A stretch of DNA of 10,254 nucleotides, taken from assembly GCA_027600665.1 (NCBI GenBank), contig JADGJL010001089.1, forward strand, positions 1 to 10,254. The letters run 5' to 3'. A program made the position numbers and the translations under genes. The notes under the pieces were generated by a model. The model saw nothing but the letters and a program-made list of their open reading frames with translations, was not told the DNA's origin and made no database searches. This document shows positions 8,113-10,254 of this stretch, piece after piece. Positions within the stretch are counted from its first letter, which is position 1. Each line of letters begins with the position of its first letter. Source of the stretch: Irineochytrium annulatum (lineage: Eukaryota > Chytridiomycota > Chytridiomycetes > Chytridiales > Chytridiaceae).

Positions 8113-9111
8113 CTAAATACCCAGGATCTTGTCAGCGCACATCCTCTCAACACTGGCCCTCTCTTCCTCCGCCAACCTCTCAAACTCATCCCTTGAGAAC
8201 ACCTCGCGCGAGAAAAATGTTCTGCTCCTCCCGTTCATGCCGCCCCTCAGCGCCTTCGCCTCCTGGAACCCAATTACCCACACCTTGCCACTGGCGTCGA
8301 ACAGGATGTTGTTTGAAAAAGGCTTCCCGTGCACGACGCCCCTCGCGTGGATCTCGTCAAACGCCGCCATGACGAGCGCGCACTCGCGCTTCGTCCAGAC
8401 CTGCCTGGAGCCACCGGGCTCGGAGCCCTCGCCCACGTGCAGAACAATGGCACCGATAGCGTTGTCGCGAGCCTCCATGTTGGCGGATGTGACCGTGAGA
8501 CCGTGGAACAGCAGCTGGGGTACATGAGCGCAGTTCGCAAGGTGCTGGTGGAACTCCACGTCGGCGCGGAATCCAGCTGTCTGGCTGCGGGGGAAGGTGC
8601 GCACGAGGACATCAACGTCGTTGCCGGCGATGATGCGGCCCTTGTCATCGACGGAAATGGAGGCCAGTGAGGCGCTGGGCCCGTCGTCCCGCTGGTGCTT
8701 GGGCGTGATTGAGTGCGGCTTCAGGACCTCCTTGGAGTGGATGGTGCCGAGGAAGGGAATGGACTTGGGCCACTCGACGTAGGTGGCCGTGTTGGACACA
8801 AGAGTGGGAAGCGGGAGAGCGCGGACAAAGCTTGCGGAGAGGAGATTGGTTGGCAGCTGGGGAAACATGGTGTCGTTGACAAAGATCTTGGGCAAGGGTT
8901 TCTGGGGCGCCACGGTACGGCGAGACACGACGACGCGAGTCTTGGAGGTGGCGCCGAGGGAAGATTTACGCGTCTTCTTGGTGGTCTGTTCGCGTGTCAA
9001 CTTGGCGGACTTGGCCCTAATTTTGGTTGTGACAGCCTTGAGGGCAATAGTCTTGGCAGTTCGCTTGAGGGTGTTCTTGGTCGCCATGGTCTTCTTCTGG
9101 TAGGTAATCAT
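8113..9111 (-). CDS. Protein kinase-like protein, predicted pseudokinase
   Basis: Single-exon ORF of 332 aa from ATG 9111; ATG 9087 (ACCATGG context, 324 aa) is an equally good start. Residues 1-70 are Lys/Arg/Thr-rich and almost without acid, fitting a nuclear/nucleolar signal or a mitochondrial presequence. Residues about 145-330 align by pattern with a kinase fold: IIAGNDVDVLVRTF (strand 3; Arg171 near the usual ATP-binding Lys position), DVEFHQHL (helix C), then FDEIHARGVVHGKPFSNNIL where HRDxxxxN should be, and GKVWVIGFQEAK where DFG should be. The catalytic Asp is Lys263 and the metal-binding Asp is Gly281, while His261 and Asn268 remain. Both losses argue against phosphotransfer; a scaffold or regulatory role is inferred. 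Sequence after the DFG position is short (about 50 aa), so the C-lobe is reduced. No frame break is seen. The sequence suggests the fungal kinase-like proteins with a VVHGD...VIDF pattern, but I cannot name a family. Confidence 0.82.
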   Translation of the reverse strand: MITYQKKTMATKNTLKRTAKTIALKAVTTKIRAKSAKLTREQTTKKTRKSSLGATSKTRVVVSRRTVAPQKPLPKIFVNDTMFPQLPTNLLSASFVRALPLPTLVSNTATYVEWPKSIPFLGTIHSKEVLKPHSITPKHQRDDGPSASLASISVDDKGRIIAGNDVDVLVRTFPRSQTAGFRADVEFHQHLANCAHVPQLLFHGLTVTSANMEARDNAIGAIVLHVGEGSEPGGSRQVWTKRECALVMAAFDEIHARGVVHGKPFSNNILFDASGKVWVIGFQEAKALRGGMNGRSRTFFSREVFSRDEFERLAEEERASVERMCADKILGI

Positions 9112-9335
9112 TGCTGTGCAGCTGTGGATTGTTGTGATGGAGGTGAGGAATTGGGGGACAACAGGCTTTTTATACGGCCGGCGGCTTAGCTATCTGTGCT
9201 TCTGTCCTACACTGTCTTAATTGCTGCGCCGCTCGTGTCAGCACTGCCACGCAGACCAGAGGCAGGAGCGAATTAGACGCCGTTCATTAAATACCACCCT
9301 TGAACTTGAGTTCCCGACTTAAATCTGGACCAGAA
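9112..9335. promoter_or_regulatory. Shared divergent promoter region
   Basis: This 224-bp spacer separates the minus-strand pseudokinase gene from the plus-strand ORF at 9336. It carries TATAAAAAG for the left gene and a TATA-like ATTAAATA (about 9287-9294) about 42 nt before the right ATG. Co-regulation is possible but only inferred from arrangement. Confidence 0.4.
9166..9174 (-). promoter_or_regulatory. TATA box of the pseudokinase gene
   Basis: TATAAAAAG on the minus strand ends 55 nt above the first ATG (9111), in a normal position for a core promoter with a short leader. Confidence 0.6.
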
Positions 9336-9773
9336 ATGTACAGGAAACTTTCTAAGGCCGTCAAGACCTCGCTTCTCGTCCTACATCGCGTCATGAAGAG
9401 GTCGAGGTGGCGCTCTCGACGCGGCAGAGGGCGGCGTGTGCACCATAGCAACAGCTTGCTCTCAGCTGTGCGCGAAGCCTGCTGCGCACATGCCATCAAT
9501 ATGCACTTTCTCCCTTTACAAACGCACTTCACCGCGCTACGAACCTTTCCGTCCAGCCCTTCCTTCTCGCAGAACGAGCTGATAATGTTCACCGACCTGT
9601 GCCGCTTCGATATGACGCAGCCAAACGTCGATCACTTCGACACGGAGCTGGAGGTGGCAGCGGCGCCAACGTCTGAGGTGAGGCAGGGCTTGCTGGACGA
9701 ACTGTACTTGCATCCTATCATGCAGTTGTGGACGGGAACGGCTGCAGGCTGGGATTATCCTTTGTACAGTTAG
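9336..9773 (+). CDS. Hypothetical protein, family not recognised
   Basis: From ATG 9336 the frame gives 145 aa to TAG 9771-9773. Residues 1-37 are strongly basic (MKRSRWRSRRGRGRR), the middle is His/Leu/Phe-rich, and residues 80-145 are acidic and aromatic (FTDLCRFDMTQPNVDHFDTE, LLDELYLHPIMQLWTG, GWDYPLYS at the end). The two halves differ so much that they may not be one exon. A pyrimidine-rich acceptor (CCTTCCTTCTCGCAG, ending 9572) sits just before NELIMFTD in phase 0, so the right half (9573-9773) may be the last exon of a spliced gene. An AATAAA lies 87 nt past the stop. A minus-strand ORF overlaps the left half but has no clear start or features. It could also be a gene fragment. I assign no function. 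Confidence 0.4.
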   Translation: MYRKLSKAVKTSLLVLHRVMKRSRWRSRRGRGRRVHHSNSLLSAVREACCAHAINMHFLPLQTHFTALRTFPSSPSFSQNELIMFTDLCRFDMTQPNVDHFDTELEVAAAPTSEVRQGLLDELYLHPIMQLWTGTAAGWDYPLYS

Positions 9774-9859
9774 TTTTTGGACTTACAGAGGGCCTGTTGG
9801 AGGAAGATTTGTTCCATTGTTTGTTTCGTTTCCATTATTTGTGAATTACAGAAAATGAT

Positions 9860-9865
9860 AATAAA
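9860..9865 (+). terminator. Poly(A) signal after the hypothetical ORF
   Basis: AATAAA on the plus strand 87 nt after the TAG at 9771-9773. It supports the plus strand as the transcribed strand here. Confidence 0.45.
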
Positions 9866-10138
9866 CACTACAAAAGAACCAGGAGAGCAGAAACAAAAGA
9901 ACGAGGAGTGCATAACGTCACTCGTGGTCAATATGAAAACAAGGGTTTTAAGCTTACGCAAATAGGCAGAAAATATGATGAGAGTTTAATAATCAAATCA
10001 AATAGGGAAGCAGAAACAAATTCCTTTTGGGTTGCAAAATGAACTTATTTTACGATTTGCGGAGCAAACGGCAAACACAAGGTACGATTAATGAAAGAAA
10101 ACATCTTCCCGATCAGAAAGCTACATACGAAAAGAACC

Positions 10139-10156
10139 AAAAAAAAAAAAAAAAAA
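10139..10156 (+). repeat. A18 homopolymer
   Basis: Eighteen consecutive A residues inside a purine-rich, low-complexity end region; length is likely variable and hard to sequence exactly. Confidence 0.8.
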
Positions 10157-10254
10157 TAATAAGATTTTAATTGCATTAACAAAAAAAGGAAAAAAAATAA
10201 AAAAAATATGGTGAAAATAAAAAACAAGTAAAAAAGAAAAAGAGGGAAAAAATA

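Larger units (their letters stand above)
9774..10254. other. AT-rich low-complexity right end
   Basis: About 480 bp with no supported gene. The first 100 bases are the 3' flank of the preceding ORF. From about 9980 the plus strand becomes A/purine-rich, ending in A18 (10139-10156) and repeated AAAAAT/AAAAAG runs. The Phe-rich minus-strand ORF here is translated low-complexity sequence. Confidence 0.6.

Noticed and set aside
9287..9592. Minus-strand Cys-containing ORF of 101 aa
   Set aside because: It overlaps the plus-strand ORF, crosses the spacer and has no clear start; the plus strand has the better poly(A) and promoter-like context.
10045..10227. Phe-rich minus-strand ORF that looks like a membrane protein
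   Set aside because: It is translation of T-rich low-complexity DNA, the complement of A18 and neighbouring runs.

Overview
The window is eukaryotic nuclear DNA, most likely from a fungus and plausibly an early-diverging, chytrid-like one. The reasons are GC-rich compact genes cut by very short spliceosomal introns (43-81 nt, GT...AG, several with near-consensus CTAAC or CTGAC branch points), AT-rich spacers with TATA boxes and AATAAA signals, and a full NOP14 orthologue. The lineage is inferred from gene style, not from any marker comparison. I see no bacterial operon, CRISPR array, tRNA, rRNA or transposon.

Layout. (1) 1737-1, minus: a two-exon gene for a single-pass membrane RING-H2 ubiquitin ligase, cut by the left edge after residue 559. 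(2) 5605-2229, minus: a nine-exon NOP14 gene (959 aa), the small-subunit processome factor; every exon junction keeps phase. (3) 6722-6197, minus: a two-exon DOPA 4,5-dioxygenase family protein (about 150 aa). (4) About 7740-7110, minus: a cysteine-containing protein with a Tyr/Pro/Lys/Thr repeat tail that can only be read by accepting three single-base frame changes; probably a decaying gene, with a TATA box still present upstream. (5) 9111-8113, minus: a single-exon protein kinase-like protein whose HRD and DFG aspartates are both replaced, so a predicted pseudokinase. (6) 9336-9773, plus: an unrecognised ORF diverging from the pseudokinase gene across a 224-bp spacer. The right end is AT-rich, low-complexity sequence with an A18 tract.

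The genes do not form an obvious pathway: ubiquitination at a membrane, ribosome biogenesis, catechol ring cleavage, and a possible signalling scaffold. This looks like an ordinary fungal gene neighbourhood. The points most worth a second look are the doubly mutated pseudokinase, the repeat protein with three same-direction frame breaks, the uncertain 5' end of the dioxygenase gene, and the unrecognised ORF. I found no evidence of a new multi-gene system.
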